A stretch of 64,000 nucleotides of DNA. Origin: an uncultured Chloroflexota bacterium (GTDB lineage Bacteria > Chloroflexota > Dehalococcoidia > Lucifugimonadales > CAJXCD01). This document shows positions 1 to 7,908 of the stretch, piece after piece (positions within the stretch are counted from its first letter, which is position 1; each line of letters opens with the position of its first letter). Below the pieces are notes generated by a model that was not told the origin of the DNA, did not search any database, and saw nothing but the letters and a program-made list of their open reading frames with translations. The DNA is taken from assembly GCA_913051545.1 (NCBI GenBank), contig CAJXCD010000002.1, forward strand, positions 1-64,000, given 5' to 3'. The position numbers were made by a program, and so were the translations under genes.

Positions 1-1645
1 GGTTGGGGCCGCGACATATAATGTCGGCTATGTGGATATCATGGGAGATCAGGACGGTTCCATGCCGCCCCTATCTGCATGGAGCTTAATTACGAGCGAA
101 CTGGCTGAACCAGAAGTATTAATAAGTGATCTAGAGATGTCCAATTTTATATATATGGATGGGTACGAGCTCCCTGCTGAGGAATGGTCATCAATTCCTG
201 CGGCTGTCATACCTGCTATCCCCGCTGTCCCTGCTGTTACTTTCACACCTGAGAAAGCGTTTGTTGAGATACAGAAATATGGTGTTAGCGGTGTTGATGG
301 CATTATCGGAGTTAGATCAGTAACGGTTAGTCCTGACGGTGGTAACGTGTATGCAGCTGGGTATTACAGCAACGCAGTAGCAGTATTCGGTAGAGACTCA
401 TCGACAGGAGCTCTTACGTTTGTCGAGGTAAAAAAGAACGGTGTGGGTAGTGTCGACGGTCTTGCCGGTGCTTATTCAGTAACGGTTAGTCCTGACGGCA
501 GTCATGTGTATACCGCCGGGTCTCAAGATGACGCTGTAGCAGTATTTAGTAGAGACTCATCTACAGGAGCTATCACGTTTGTTGAGATGTATGAGGACGG
601 TGTGGGCAGTGTCGACGGCCTGGCCGGAGCTCATTCAGTAACGGTCAGCCCGGATGGTAGCCATTTATATGCTGCTGGATTTTATGAATACTCCGTAGCA
701 GTGTTTAGCCCTCATACCACTGATGAACCAGATCCTGTCATTATCAGGCGTGCAGTCCCTGCAATTCCGGAAGAGCCTGCATCTACGGCATATATTGGGT
801 GTGGGACAATAGATAATAAATGTATTATTTATGACAATACCCAATCCGAGTTCAAGATTCTTAAAGTGCCTGCGATCCTCGAACGCGATACAGGAGAAGT
901 TAAGGGGCACTACTTGATTGAGTTTTATGGTACGACAGGATACAGTAGCGAAATCTCGTTGGCGCCGGATACAGTGGACTTTTCAGATCAACCTGGGGCC
1001 TTCCCTGGGGGCATCGCTATATGGAAAATCGATAACACTGAGCAGAAACTAATGACTGACATATGTCGTACACTTTTTGGCACTAGCGAGTCCACTTTGG
1101 CATGGTGTAACCGAGAGACGATATCTAACAATGGAACTCTCACGCATCTTCCGGAATTCTACCCACTGTTCCCGAATATATCTGCCAACGAAGGTGGCAC
1201 TCGTATATCGAGTTTTCATCTATTCCCATGGTGGTATTCTCCTGGTCTCCCGTTTGGAGATGATATTGAGCAAGATCTTTCGGACATGCCTTACTACATA
1301 GAGCTTCCTGTTCTGGAAATTGCTCCTTACGGTACCTCCCTGTCACAGACTACGGAATTCGGTGGTGGTTCTAAGGTAGCTATTGTAACTTTGACCTTCC
1401 AATCTCTTGTCGACGAGTTAAAATCTCGAATCAGTTCAGCAAATGATTCTGGCCCGGACCAGTTGTCCAAATTCGAGACATACGAAACAAACGGTTCAGC
1501 AGAATACTCTATCCAGATTCGAAAACTCGCACTTCCAGTACCAATGACTTATGCGGATCACATCAGGCCTGGACAGATGAAGTTTGTTACTGGAGATTTG
1601 GCCGATGAAGTGCTGAAATATGGTTATCATATACATAGACGTTAG
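1..1645 (+). CDS. Propeller-repeat protein, 5' truncated by window edge
   Basis: The frame is open from the left edge through a GTG at 32, so the true start is probably outside the window. Numbered from that GTG, residues about 77-235 are three near-identical 53-residue repeats, each with SVTVSPDG followed by (V/L)YxAG and (S/N/D)AVAVF. This is the pattern of YVTN/lactonase-type beta-propeller blades. Pro/Ala-Val linkers lie on both sides of the repeat block. The remaining ~300 residues match nothing I recognise and have no catalytic motif I can name. The repeat block is GC-rich (38 of 60 bases in line 601-660), against about 25-35% in the next genes, so foreign origin or gene conversion is possible. 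It is probably extracellular by analogy, but no signal peptide can be seen. Confidence 0.75.
   Translation, partial: VGAATYNVGYVDIMGDQDGSMPPLSAWSLITSELAEPEVLISDLEMSNFIYMDGYELPAEEWSSIPAAVIPAIPAVPAVTFTPEKAFVEIQKYGVSGVDGIIGVRSVTVSPDGGNVYAAGYYSNAVAVFGRDSSTGALTFVEVKKNGVGSVDGLAGAYSVTVSPDGSHVYTAGSQDDAVAVFSRDSSTGAITFVEMYEDGVGSVDGLAGAHSVTVSPDGSHLYAAGFYEYSVAVFSPHTTDEPDPVIIRRAVPAIPEEPASTAYIGCGTIDNKCIIYDNTQSEFKILKVPAILERDTGEVKGHYLIEFYGTTGYSSEISLAPDTVDFSDQPGAFPGGIAIWKIDNTEQKLMTDICRTLFGTSESTLAWCNRETISNNGTLTHLPEFYPLFPNISANEGGTRISSFHLFPWWYSPGLPFGDDIEQDLSDMPYYIELPVLEIAPYGTSLSQTTEFGGGSKVAIVTLTFQSLVDELKSRISSANDSGPDQLSKFETYETNGSAEYSIQIRKLALPVPMTYADHIRPGQMKFVTGDLADEVLKYGYHIHRR
260..730 (+). repeat. 159-bp tandem repeat, three copies
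   Basis: Units begin at 260, 419 and 578, each at a TTT codon opening a Phe-Val-Glu tripeptide. The period is exactly 159 bp (53 codons). Copies 2 and 3 are the closest; both carry a GTGTCGACGG core. The third copy degenerates after about 705. The repeat encodes propeller blades and could vary in copy number by recombination. Confidence 0.85.
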
Positions 1646-1682
1646 ATTACGGAACTACGTATCATTCTTACGTACGGTTTTC

Positions 1683-1710
1683 TTGACCATTGCAGTTATT
1701 GGTATATAAT
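1683..1710 (+). promoter_or_regulatory. Sigma-70-type promoter for plsY
   Basis: TTGACC at 1683-1688 and a perfect TATAAT at 1705-1710 are separated by 16 bp. Transcription would start near 1717, about 30 bases before the plsY ATG at 1746. No clear Shine-Dalgarno lies in between. This is one of the two best promoter matches in the window. Confidence 0.65.
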
Positions 1711-1745
1711 CCCCGCAATTATCACAACTGTATATTTTGTATTAA

Positions 1746-2366
1746 ATGGAAACACTTATATGGGTGGCAGTCTGTTTCTTAAGTGGTTCAGTTCCATGGG
1801 CTGTTCTCATAGGTGAATGCTTTTCGAAGAGTGATGTAAGAGAGATCGGAGACGGAAATCCTGGAGCTGCTAACGCATGGAAATTAGGTGGATGGATTCC
1901 AGGATTTCTTTCAGTGGTAGTAGAGGTAGGGAAAAGTCTTGTCCCTGTATATATTGCTCTTCAAATTTTGGGTCAGCCGGACGGTTTCGTAGATCAAATT
2001 GGGTTGGCAATAATTCTCTTGGCTCCAGTACTGGGTCATGCTTGGTCTCCGTTTTTGAAGTTTAGGGGCGGGAAGGCGTTGGCAGTTACTTGGGGTTCTT
2101 GGATTTCGATTACCGGAGGTATGGCATTCCCAGTAGCACTTATAATACTAGGCCTGATACATATATTACAGAAAAATCATGCTATAACAGTCACATTTTG
2201 TCTGGTTAGCTTTCTCATAATCTTCTTGCCGTTAAACGTTCAATATTATTTAATTATGTTTTGGGTATCTAATATGGTAGTGGTAATGTATAAACACAGA
2301 GAAGAATACTCTAAAGGTTTGATATTTCGTGACTGGATCACGGGTTCTAATCGGAGAACTGACTGA
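1746..2366 (+). CDS. plsY: Acyl-phosphate glycerol-3-phosphate acyltransferase PlsY
   Basis: A 206-residue multi-spanning membrane protein that transfers acyl groups from acyl-phosphate to glycerol-3-phosphate, the first step of phospholipid synthesis. The three PlsY motifs are visible: SGSVPWAVLIG near residue 13, GDGNPGAANAWKLGG near 36, and GHAWSPFLKFRGGKA near 97. Length is normal for the family. The N-terminus matches where PlsY proteins begin, supporting the ATG at 1746 despite a weak ribosome site. Its stop overlaps the ATG of the following glycosyltransferase, so the two are translationally coupled. Pairing with a membrane glycosyltransferase suggests envelope-lipid assembly, by inference. 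Confidence 0.93.
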   Translation: METLIWVAVCFLSGSVPWAVLIGECFSKSDVREIGDGNPGAANAWKLGGWIPGFLSVVVEVGKSLVPVYIALQILGQPDGFVDQIGLAIILLAPVLGHAWSPFLKFRGGKALAVTWGSWISITGGMAFPVALIILGLIHILQKNHAITVTFCLVSFLIIFLPLNVQYYLIMFWVSNMVVVMYKHREEYSKGLIFRDWITGSNRRTD

Positions 2367-3532
2367 TGGAATTTTTTGCTGTAGTTCATGTCAGTGTATT
2401 TTTTGTACTAGTTTTGTCACTTTTGGTAACGATATCAAATTTACGTTTCATAAATTCTTTAACAGAATATTACGACCATTTGCCTGAGAGGTACTCTAGG
2501 GATCTTGTATCTATTTTAATTCCAGCTCGTAACGAAGAACGTTCCATAAGAGAATGTCTCGAGGCGTTGAGAACACAGCAATATGATCCGTTGGAAATAA
2601 TAGTTTTAGACGATAATTCGACTGATTCTACTCCTCAAATAATAAAATCCATTGCGAACGCTGATGCACGTATCAGAATGATTTACGGAGTGGTAGCTCC
2701 TGATGGATGGATAGGAAAGCAGTGGGCTTGTGAACAACTATATAAAGAAGCGAAAGGTAAGTATCTGCTTTTCGTGGATGCAGATACAGTTTTGGCTCAA
2801 GATACAGTTTCTGCTGCAGTTTATGAATCTAGAAACAAGGGGATAGATTTATTGACAGTTGTACCTCAGAGAATTGCCAGCTGTGTAACAGAGCGAATTT
2901 TGTATCCTTTTGTAGATTGGGCTATTTTTTGTTGGATGCCTATGACTACCGCACACAAAGTGAAGAACCCTTATCTATCTGCTGCATTTGGGCAATTCAT
3001 GCTTTTTACACGTGATGCATATGAAAAAATCGGACGGCATTCTGCTATAAGAAATAATCCATTGGATGATATTACGCTAGGACGTATTATCAAAAAACAT
3101 GGATTGAAGTGGATGCTGATGGAAGGTATAGGATCAGTTAAGGTTAATGCATATCCTGGTAATGTGGAGACTTTCAAGAGTTTGTCAAGGAGTATTTTCC
3201 CTGTGTTCAACTACAGCATCACTGTGTTCGCAATGTTTTCAATTGTGTTACTAGCAGTTGGTTTCATACCCATATACGACCTTGTAAGTAAACTTATAAC
3301 TTCTTCCGGAAACATGGACATCAACTTCATATCGGTTTTGTCTGTGGCACTGATAGCTGTGTCGTGGTCGGTTATTTGCCGTAAATATAATCATGGTATG
3401 TGGGTAGTTGTGTGCTACCCCGTATCTATAGCAATTATATGGCTGGTTGCACTATATTCAATGATCTCATATATTTTTAATTTAACGAATTGGAAAAACA
3501 GGAAGATTATTAAACAGAAAATTCGAGTGTAG
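2366..3532 (+). CDS. Membrane GT2-family glycosyltransferase
   Basis: 388 residues: one N-terminal membrane segment (about 5-27), a GT-A family 2 domain (about 45-280), then about three C-terminal membrane segments. Signatures are SILIPARNEERSI, DDNSTDS, the DxD-type LFVDADT, and GWIGKQWAC after the second strand. The last motif resembles HpnB and CrtQ-type glycosyltransferases of hopanoid and carotenoid pathways. The likely reaction is transfer of a sugar from a nucleotide or lipid donor to a membrane lipid, but the acceptor cannot be read from sequence. The ATG overlaps the plsY stop by one base. The gene is AT-rich (15 of 60 G+C in line 2401-2460). Confidence 0.85.
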   Translation: MEFFAVVHVSVFFVLVLSLLVTISNLRFINSLTEYYDHLPERYSRDLVSILIPARNEERSIRECLEALRTQQYDPLEIIVLDDNSTDSTPQIIKSIANADARIRMIYGVVAPDGWIGKQWACEQLYKEAKGKYLLFVDADTVLAQDTVSAAVYESRNKGIDLLTVVPQRIASCVTERILYPFVDWAIFCWMPMTTAHKVKNPYLSAAFGQFMLFTRDAYEKIGRHSAIRNNPLDDITLGRIIKKHGLKWMLMEGIGSVKVNAYPGNVETFKSLSRSIFPVFNYSITVFAMFSIVLLAVGFIPIYDLVSKLITSSGNMDINFISVLSVALIAVSWSVICRKYNHGMWVVVCYPVSIAIIWLVALYSMISYIFNLTNWKNRKIIKQKIRV

Positions 3533-3554
3533 TTGAGTATTACTTGATTAGTTT
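3527..3554. repeat. 28-bp direct repeat, left copy
   Basis: The block from 3527 to 3554 begins GTGTAGTTGAG and ends TTGATTAGTTT. It recurs at 6254-6281 in the same orientation with 26 of 28 matches (differences at 3538 and 3543). It covers the glycosyltransferase stop codon and the start of the following gap. On the minus strand it reads Lys-Leu-Ile-Lys-stop, the same C-terminus as the collagen-like gene that contains the right copy. Confidence 0.8.
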
Positions 3555-3648
3555 AATCTGGGTATGTTTTTATCCCGCCCCCAAGGTGCGAAGAAGAGTT
3601 GCCGAATTTGCGGTCCCTATCCGATAGCTTACGAAAGGATCTCCCAGT

Positions 3649-5292
3649 TTGAGCGGATACAAAATAGGAGACTATCACGAAACTTACCGAACCTTTCGAC
3701 TTGAGGCTCCAGAAAGGTTTAACTGGGCATATGAAGTTTTTGACAGATGGGCAAATGATCCGTCCAAGTTGGCAATGTTATGGGTGGGAAATGATGGTGT
3801 ATCTCGAAATATTACCTATCGTGAGCTTTCCGACCGATCCAAACTTGTCGCTAATATGCTGATAGCAAGAGGGGCGAAACCTGGAGACCGAGTTTTCATT
3901 ATGCTTCCCCGCATTGTCGAGTGGTGGGAGATAATGCTCGGCTGTATTAGGTCTCAGACTGTGTCAGCGCCCGCGACTACTATGCTGACAGCTAGAGACG
4001 TTTCATACCGCATAAATGAATCTGAAGCTAAGATAGCAATAACCGATTCTGAGAATGCTGATAAAATTAAGTCGGTAATTGACCAGTGTCCTAGCCTTGA
4101 CGAAGTGATCGTAGTGGGTGAGGCCGTTGGCCTTTCCAAATACGAGGACTTGCTCCGCTCTGTCTCCAACGACCTGCCAAACCCTAATAACCTATCTAGC
4201 GATCCAATGATGATTTTCTTTACTTCTGGGACCACTGGTAATCCCAAGATGGTTCTACACACGCATGCCTCTTACCCGGTAGGCCAGCAAATTACAGGGA
4301 AATTTTGGATAGACAACGGACCTGAGGATCTTCATTGGACCTTGGCGGACACTGGTTGGGCCCAGTGCGCTTGGACATGCCTCTTCGCACCGTGGAACAT
4401 GGGCGCAGCTGTGTTTATCTGGGATCAACGAGGCAAGTTTGATGCCGAGGGTACCGTACAGATGCTTGAAAGATACCCTATTACGACTTTCTTTGCAGTA
4501 CCAACCGCCTATAGGATGATAGTTATAGATACCAAAAGACGGATGAATACGAAGGCACTCCGCCACTGCGTTAGCGGTGGTGAACCGGTTACTCCAGAAC
4601 TCATTGAGGGATGGAAAAGAATCACTGGATTGAATATCTGGGAAGGCTTTGGGCAAACAGAAGGTGTCTTATGCCTAGCGACTTTCCCTGGCATGTTATA
4701 TAAGCCAGGATCAATGGGGGTAGCCGCACCAGGTTTTATCATGGCAGTGGTAGATCAAGGAGGCAACGAGTTGCCAGATGACGTAGAAGGTGAGCTAGCA
4801 ACTCGTATAAGTCCGGAACGTCCAGTTGGACTCTTCAAGGAATATTGGCGCAATGTAGAAGCAAATACCAAGGCTTTCCGTGGTGACTGGTATTACACGG
4901 GAGACCGTGCGTATAGAGATAGCGATGGGTATTTCTGGTTTGTTGGTCGTGCAGATGATGTTATCAATAGTTCCTCATATCGCATCGGTCCTTCGGAGGT
5001 GGAGTCGGTCTTGCATGAGCACGATGCGGTGGCCGAAAGTGCAGTAGTGGCCAGCCCTGATGATATGAGGGGAAACATCGTTAAAGCGTTTGTAGTACTT
5101 ACTGAGGGATATATGGCCTCCGATGAACTTGCCTCAAAGTTGCAGGAGTACGTTCGGAGCGCGACTGCCCCGTACAAGTATCCACGGGAGATAGAATTCC
5201 TGGAAGAACTGCCAAAGACTGTAAGTGGAAAAATCCGTCGGAATAAGCTACGTGAACGTGAAATAGAGCGAAAAATTCGCGAGTTTGAATAG
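3649..5292 (+). CDS. Acyl-CoA synthetase (AMP-forming, ACSM-like)
   Basis: 547 residues of the ANL adenylate-forming superfamily: activates a carboxylic acid to acyl-AMP and transfers it to CoA. Visible motifs are the P-loop TSGTTGNPKMV near residue 190, EGFGQTEG near 332, YYTGDRAYRDSDGYFWFVGR near 418, and the C-terminal PKTVSGKIRR with the catalytic Lys. The overall pattern fits medium-chain or acetyl-CoA synthetase-like enzymes; substrate is uncertain. The start is TTG, supported by AAAGGA at 3634-3639 nine bases upstream. Sampled lines are 42-53% G+C against 25-35% in the preceding gene. It converges on two MaoC genes only 7 bp away, suggesting a shared acyl-CoA degradation module. Confidence 0.9.
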   Translation: MSGYKIGDYHETYRTFRLEAPERFNWAYEVFDRWANDPSKLAMLWVGNDGVSRNITYRELSDRSKLVANMLIARGAKPGDRVFIMLPRIVEWWEIMLGCIRSQTVSAPATTMLTARDVSYRINESEAKIAITDSENADKIKSVIDQCPSLDEVIVVGEAVGLSKYEDLLRSVSNDLPNPNNLSSDPMMIFFTSGTTGNPKMVLHTHASYPVGQQITGKFWIDNGPEDLHWTLADTGWAQCAWTCLFAPWNMGAAVFIWDQRGKFDAEGTVQMLERYPITTFFAVPTAYRMIVIDTKRRMNTKALRHCVSGGEPVTPELIEGWKRITGLNIWEGFGQTEGVLCLATFPGMLYKPGSMGVAAPGFIMAVVDQGGNELPDDVEGELATRISPERPVGLFKEYWRNVEANTKAFRGDWYYTGDRAYRDSDGYFWFVGRADDVINSSSYRIGPSEVESVLHEHDAVAESAVVASPDDMRGNIVKAFVVLTEGYMASDELASKLQEYVRSATAPYKYPREIEFLEELPKTVSGKIRRNKLREREIERKIREFE

Positions 5293-5299
5293 GACAATC

Positions 5300-5749
5300 T
5301 CAACTGGTTTTGGGAGGAATCCCAACGATGGCTGTACCAAATACGGTTTTCTCTCCACTAGAGTTCTCGATCCACACGTCACACTCTACAAGATAGTGGT
5401 CCCCATCAACATATTTGCTGATCACCTTACCCATGCAATACATGGGCTCACCGTGAAAGTCGGGCTTCCTGTACTGAATCTCGAGTTTCCAAAGTCTTCC
5501 TCCATCGCCTACCCAATCAGTGATTAGTTGAGCTAAGAATCCAGACTTAAGTGCACCTTGGACGATGGGTTTTGGGAAACCCTGTTTACGGGCGAAGTCT
5601 TGATCGTAATGAATCTCGTGATAATCTTCAGACGCACTTGCATACATAACTAGCTGTTGGAGATCTGGACGTTTCTCCAGGGTAGGAATGGTCATACCTA
5701 CTTGAACATCTTCGTCGTATAGTTGACCGGTTAACGTATCATTACACAT
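5300..5749 (-). CDS. MaoC-like hot-dog dehydratase
   Basis: 149 residues. The hydratase-2 signature is seen as YASASEDYHEIHYDQDFA near residue 37, with the Asp and His of the R-specific enoyl-CoA hydratase active site, followed by KPIVQGALKSG. It is likely a (R)-enoyl-CoA hydratase half. Its ATG overlaps the end of the upstream MaoC gene by 8 bp. The pair probably forms a heteromer, as in split MaoC systems. It converges with the acyl-CoA synthetase and shares its higher GC. Confidence 0.85.
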   Translation of the reverse strand: MCNDTLTGQLYDEDVQVGMTIPTLEKRPDLQQLVMYASASEDYHEIHYDQDFARKQGFPKPIVQGALKSGFLAQLITDWVGDGGRLWKLEIQYRKPDFHGEPMYCMGKVISKYVDGDHYLVECDVWIENSSGEKTVFGTAIVGIPPKTS

Positions 5750-6206
5750 TAGCCAAGCCCTGATAGTAAATCTCAGTATCGCGGTCCACAGCTACCAGGA
5801 TGTTTGCCTGATTTACGAACCGATTTTCTCTGACTGCGAACAGCATGTTGCCTAAACTTCCTTCGCGTTCGTACAAGTCTATTAGACGGATCGTAACAGT
5901 TATCCTGTCGCCCGCCCGAACTTGGTCGAAGTATTCCCACTGGCTGCCACCATCAAGCACATTGGCATAAGGATTCGGGAATTCTGGAATAGCGGGACTG
6001 GGCCTAAAGAGTCTTAGGAAAGTGGGCGGGGCAACTATTCCTGCATAGCTTGAGTTATCTGCGACATGATCATCATGGTATATAGGGTTGGGATCCCCTA
6101 TAGCAGCAGCGAACCTTCGAATTGCACCTGCTTCCACAAGATGCGTTCTTGGTTTGGAGTCCTTCCCAATCGCCGCTCGCAACGAATCAGTTATTACCGA
6201 TACCAT
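5742..6206 (-). CDS. MaoC N-terminal-type (FAS1-like) dehydratase
   Basis: 154 residues with the FAS1-like dehydratase layout: EAGAIRRFAAAIGDPNPIYHD near residue 25, then APPTFLRLF, and GGSQWEYFDQVRAGDRITV near 86. This family usually lacks the full active site and pairs with a second hot-dog protein, here the downstream overlapping gene. Together they likely hydrate an enoyl-CoA formed after activation by the neighbouring synthetase. About 52% G+C in a sampled line, higher than flanking genes. Confidence 0.85.
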   Translation of the reverse strand: MVSVITDSLRAAIGKDSKPRTHLVEAGAIRRFAAAIGDPNPIYHDDHVADNSSYAGIVAPPTFLRLFRPSPAIPEFPNPYANVLDGGSQWEYFDQVRAGDRITVTIRLIDLYEREGSLGNMLFAVRENRFVNQANILVAVDRDTEIYYQGLANV

Positions 6207-6221
6207 TATTCAGCAAGTATA

Positions 6222-6265
6222 CCTCAACTTATTGGGTAGAGAATATCGACAGTGTGTAGTTGAGG
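6222..6265. repeat. Inverted repeat near right direct repeat
   Basis: CCTCAACT at 6222-6229 pairs perfectly with AGTTGAGG at 6258-6265 across a 28-base spacer. It lies between the MaoC start and the end of the collagen-like gene, and its right arm is inside the right direct repeat. Function is unknown. Confidence 0.5.
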
Positions 6266-6281
6266 ATTATTTGATTAGTTT
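6254..6281. repeat. 28-bp direct repeat, right copy
   Basis: Matches 3527-3554 at 26 of 28 positions in the same orientation. It overlaps the last codons and stop of the collagen-like gene. The two copies bracket the 2.7-kb acyl-CoA synthetase and MaoC block. Confidence 0.8.
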
Positions 6282-7604
6282 CATTACTGTGTTGCTAATT
6301 AAGTGGGAAACCCAGATGTTTTGTCCATCGAATACTACTGAATTGGGACCATCATCTACTTGTATAGTTGACACTATTGCTCCGTTGTATGCCATCACCT
6401 TGGAGATCGTGTTATCAGCATAATTTGGTATCCACATATGTGTGCCATCGAAAGCCATCGTAAAAGGGGTTTTACCAATAGGTATTGTTGTCACAACACT
6501 ATTTCCTGATGACAAGATCTTAGAACTAGTACCATCTGTGTAATTTGCTACCCAGATGTGTTCACCGTCAAATGCCACTTCAGTGGGGTCATCACCTACG
6601 CTAATAGTAGCTAATATGGTATTGTCTGATGCTAAAATTTTGCTAACGGAATCATCAAATGTGTTTACAACCCAAATATGTTTTCCATCGAATGCAATAC
6701 CTCTAGGTCCTTGACCGACTTCAATTGTGGCTGTAATGGTACCGGTTTCTGCAGATATTTTTGACACTGTACCATCGGAATTATTTGTTACCCAAATATG
6801 AAATCCATCAAAGACCAATTTCCTCGGAGATTTTCCAACTGTAATCGTAGACACAACGCTTTCTTCAGTCGCAGATATTTTTGAGACGGAGTTGTCGTAG
6901 AAATTTGCAACCCAAATATAACTGCCGTCAAATGTTAGTCCCCTAGGTCCGTCACCTACTTTAATTGTAGCCGTAATTATTTCATCGTCTATAGATATTT
7001 TTGATACTGTGTCATCAACGGAATTAGAAACCCATATGTGTGTACCATCAAAGGCTAAGGTTCTTGGCTGATTACCAACTTCAATAGATGGGTAATAGGA
7101 ATGATCCCATCTAACCAAAGATATTCTTGTAGTGTCTACTGTAGCTTCGGCATCTTTTCCTGGTTCACCGTTTAGACCATCCGATCCGGCTGGGCCCAGC
7201 GGCCCTTGATCTCCCTGTGCACCTGCAGGACCTTGAGGTCCAGTGTAACCACGAGGTCCTTGTTCGCCTTGTGGGCCTTGGTTACCTTGTGGTCCCTGAT
7301 CCCCTTTAGGACCAGTACGACCTTCTGTTCCTGGTAGTCCAGAGTTTCCCGTTTTTCCAGATGGTCCTTGTGTGCCTGCAGGACCCTGGGCTCCAGTATA
7401 ACCACGAGGACCTGGTTTCCCATCGGCGCCTTGGTCACCCTGTAAACCTTGTATGCCCTGTGGGCCTCTATCTCCTTTAGGACCTTCAGGACCTATTTCC
7501 CCTTGAGGTCCTTCTTTAGGTGTAGAACACGAAGTCCACACAAGGACAAGTAAACATAAGAGGACTTTAAGAGTTGTATGTGAAAATGTATTACTGGCAA
7601 ACAT
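6267..7604 (-). CDS. Collagen-like seven-blade propeller lipoprotein
   Basis: 445 residues. Residues 1-26 are a signal peptide ending WTSC; the Cys could be lipidated, although Trp at -3 is atypical. Residues 32-151 are 40 uninterrupted Gly-X-Y triplets (DNA 7152-7511), rich in GPQ, GDQ and GPA, with GPRGYTG occurring twice. Residues 176-445 are seven repeats of exactly 40 residues with the consensus VGxxPxxxxFDGxxIWVxN followed by SKI, a YVTN-type beta-propeller. The last repeat is 30 residues, so the strand before residue 176 probably closes the ring. The likely role is a surface rod presenting a binding propeller; the ligand is unknown. There are no catalytic residues I can identify. Confidence 0.88.
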   Translation of the reverse strand: MFASNTFSHTTLKVLLCLLVLVWTSCSTPKEGPQGEIGPEGPKGDRGPQGIQGLQGDQGADGKPGPRGYTGAQGPAGTQGPSGKTGNSGLPGTEGRTGPKGDQGPQGNQGPQGEQGPRGYTGPQGPAGAQGDQGPLGPAGSDGLNGEPGKDAEATVDTTRISLVRWDHSYYPSIEVGNQPRTLAFDGTHIWVSNSVDDTVSKISIDDEIITATIKVGDGPRGLTFDGSYIWVANFYDNSVSKISATEESVVSTITVGKSPRKLVFDGFHIWVTNNSDGTVSKISAETGTITATIEVGQGPRGIAFDGKHIWVVNTFDDSVSKILASDNTILATISVGDDPTEVAFDGEHIWVANYTDGTSSKILSSGNSVVTTIPIGKTPFTMAFDGTHMWIPNYADNTISKVMAYNGAIVSTIQVDDGPNSVVFDGQNIWVSHLISNTVMKLIK

Positions 7605-7908
7605 ATAATTTCACTCTATAAATCAGAGGCCTCGTATAGGATGGAAATTAAATAAATATTAGAAAAACACAATGTTTTTATAAATTCTCTCATCGTATTA
7701 CACTTGTATCATCCAGGATGTTTTACTTACAAGACATATTCAGGGCTTAAACTAATAGATTATTTTTCAATTGCCTGAAATAAAAATAACGAAAAAATTG
7801 TATTTGCAGCACTTGTCGCGTAAATTAAAAGCAAAAGCAATGAGTTATCCAACTACAAAACACATATGTGCTGTTGATGGATAACGATTTTTTTGATAAT
7901 ATGTTCTA
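7605..7908. other. Divergent intergenic region, 304 bp
   Basis: An AT-rich gap between the divergently transcribed collagen-like gene and the inositol-phosphate synthase gene. The only structure I can support is the nested palindrome and promoter close to the right side. I find no ORF of note and no tRNA-like fold. Confidence 0.7.
7844..7900 (+). promoter_or_regulatory. Nested palindrome and promoter upstream of ino1
   Basis: GTTATCCA at 7844-7851 and TGGATAAC at 7878-7885 form a perfect 8-bp inverted repeat. It encloses the 10-bp palindrome CACATATGTG at 7861-7870. A GATAAT -10-like box sits at 7895-7900, with TGTTGA at 7872-7877 seventeen bases upstream, so the palindrome overlaps the -35 region. 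Initiation would fall at about 7907, two bases before the ATG, with no Shine-Dalgarno, so the mRNA may be leaderless. A binding site for the HTH domain of the gene product is an attractive but untested idea. Confidence 0.5.

Noticed and set aside
7172-7438. Alternate-frame ORF in the collagen-like region, and CRISPR-like periodicity
   Set aside because: Both follow from the 9-bp Gly-X-Y coding repeat; there are no spacers or cas genes.
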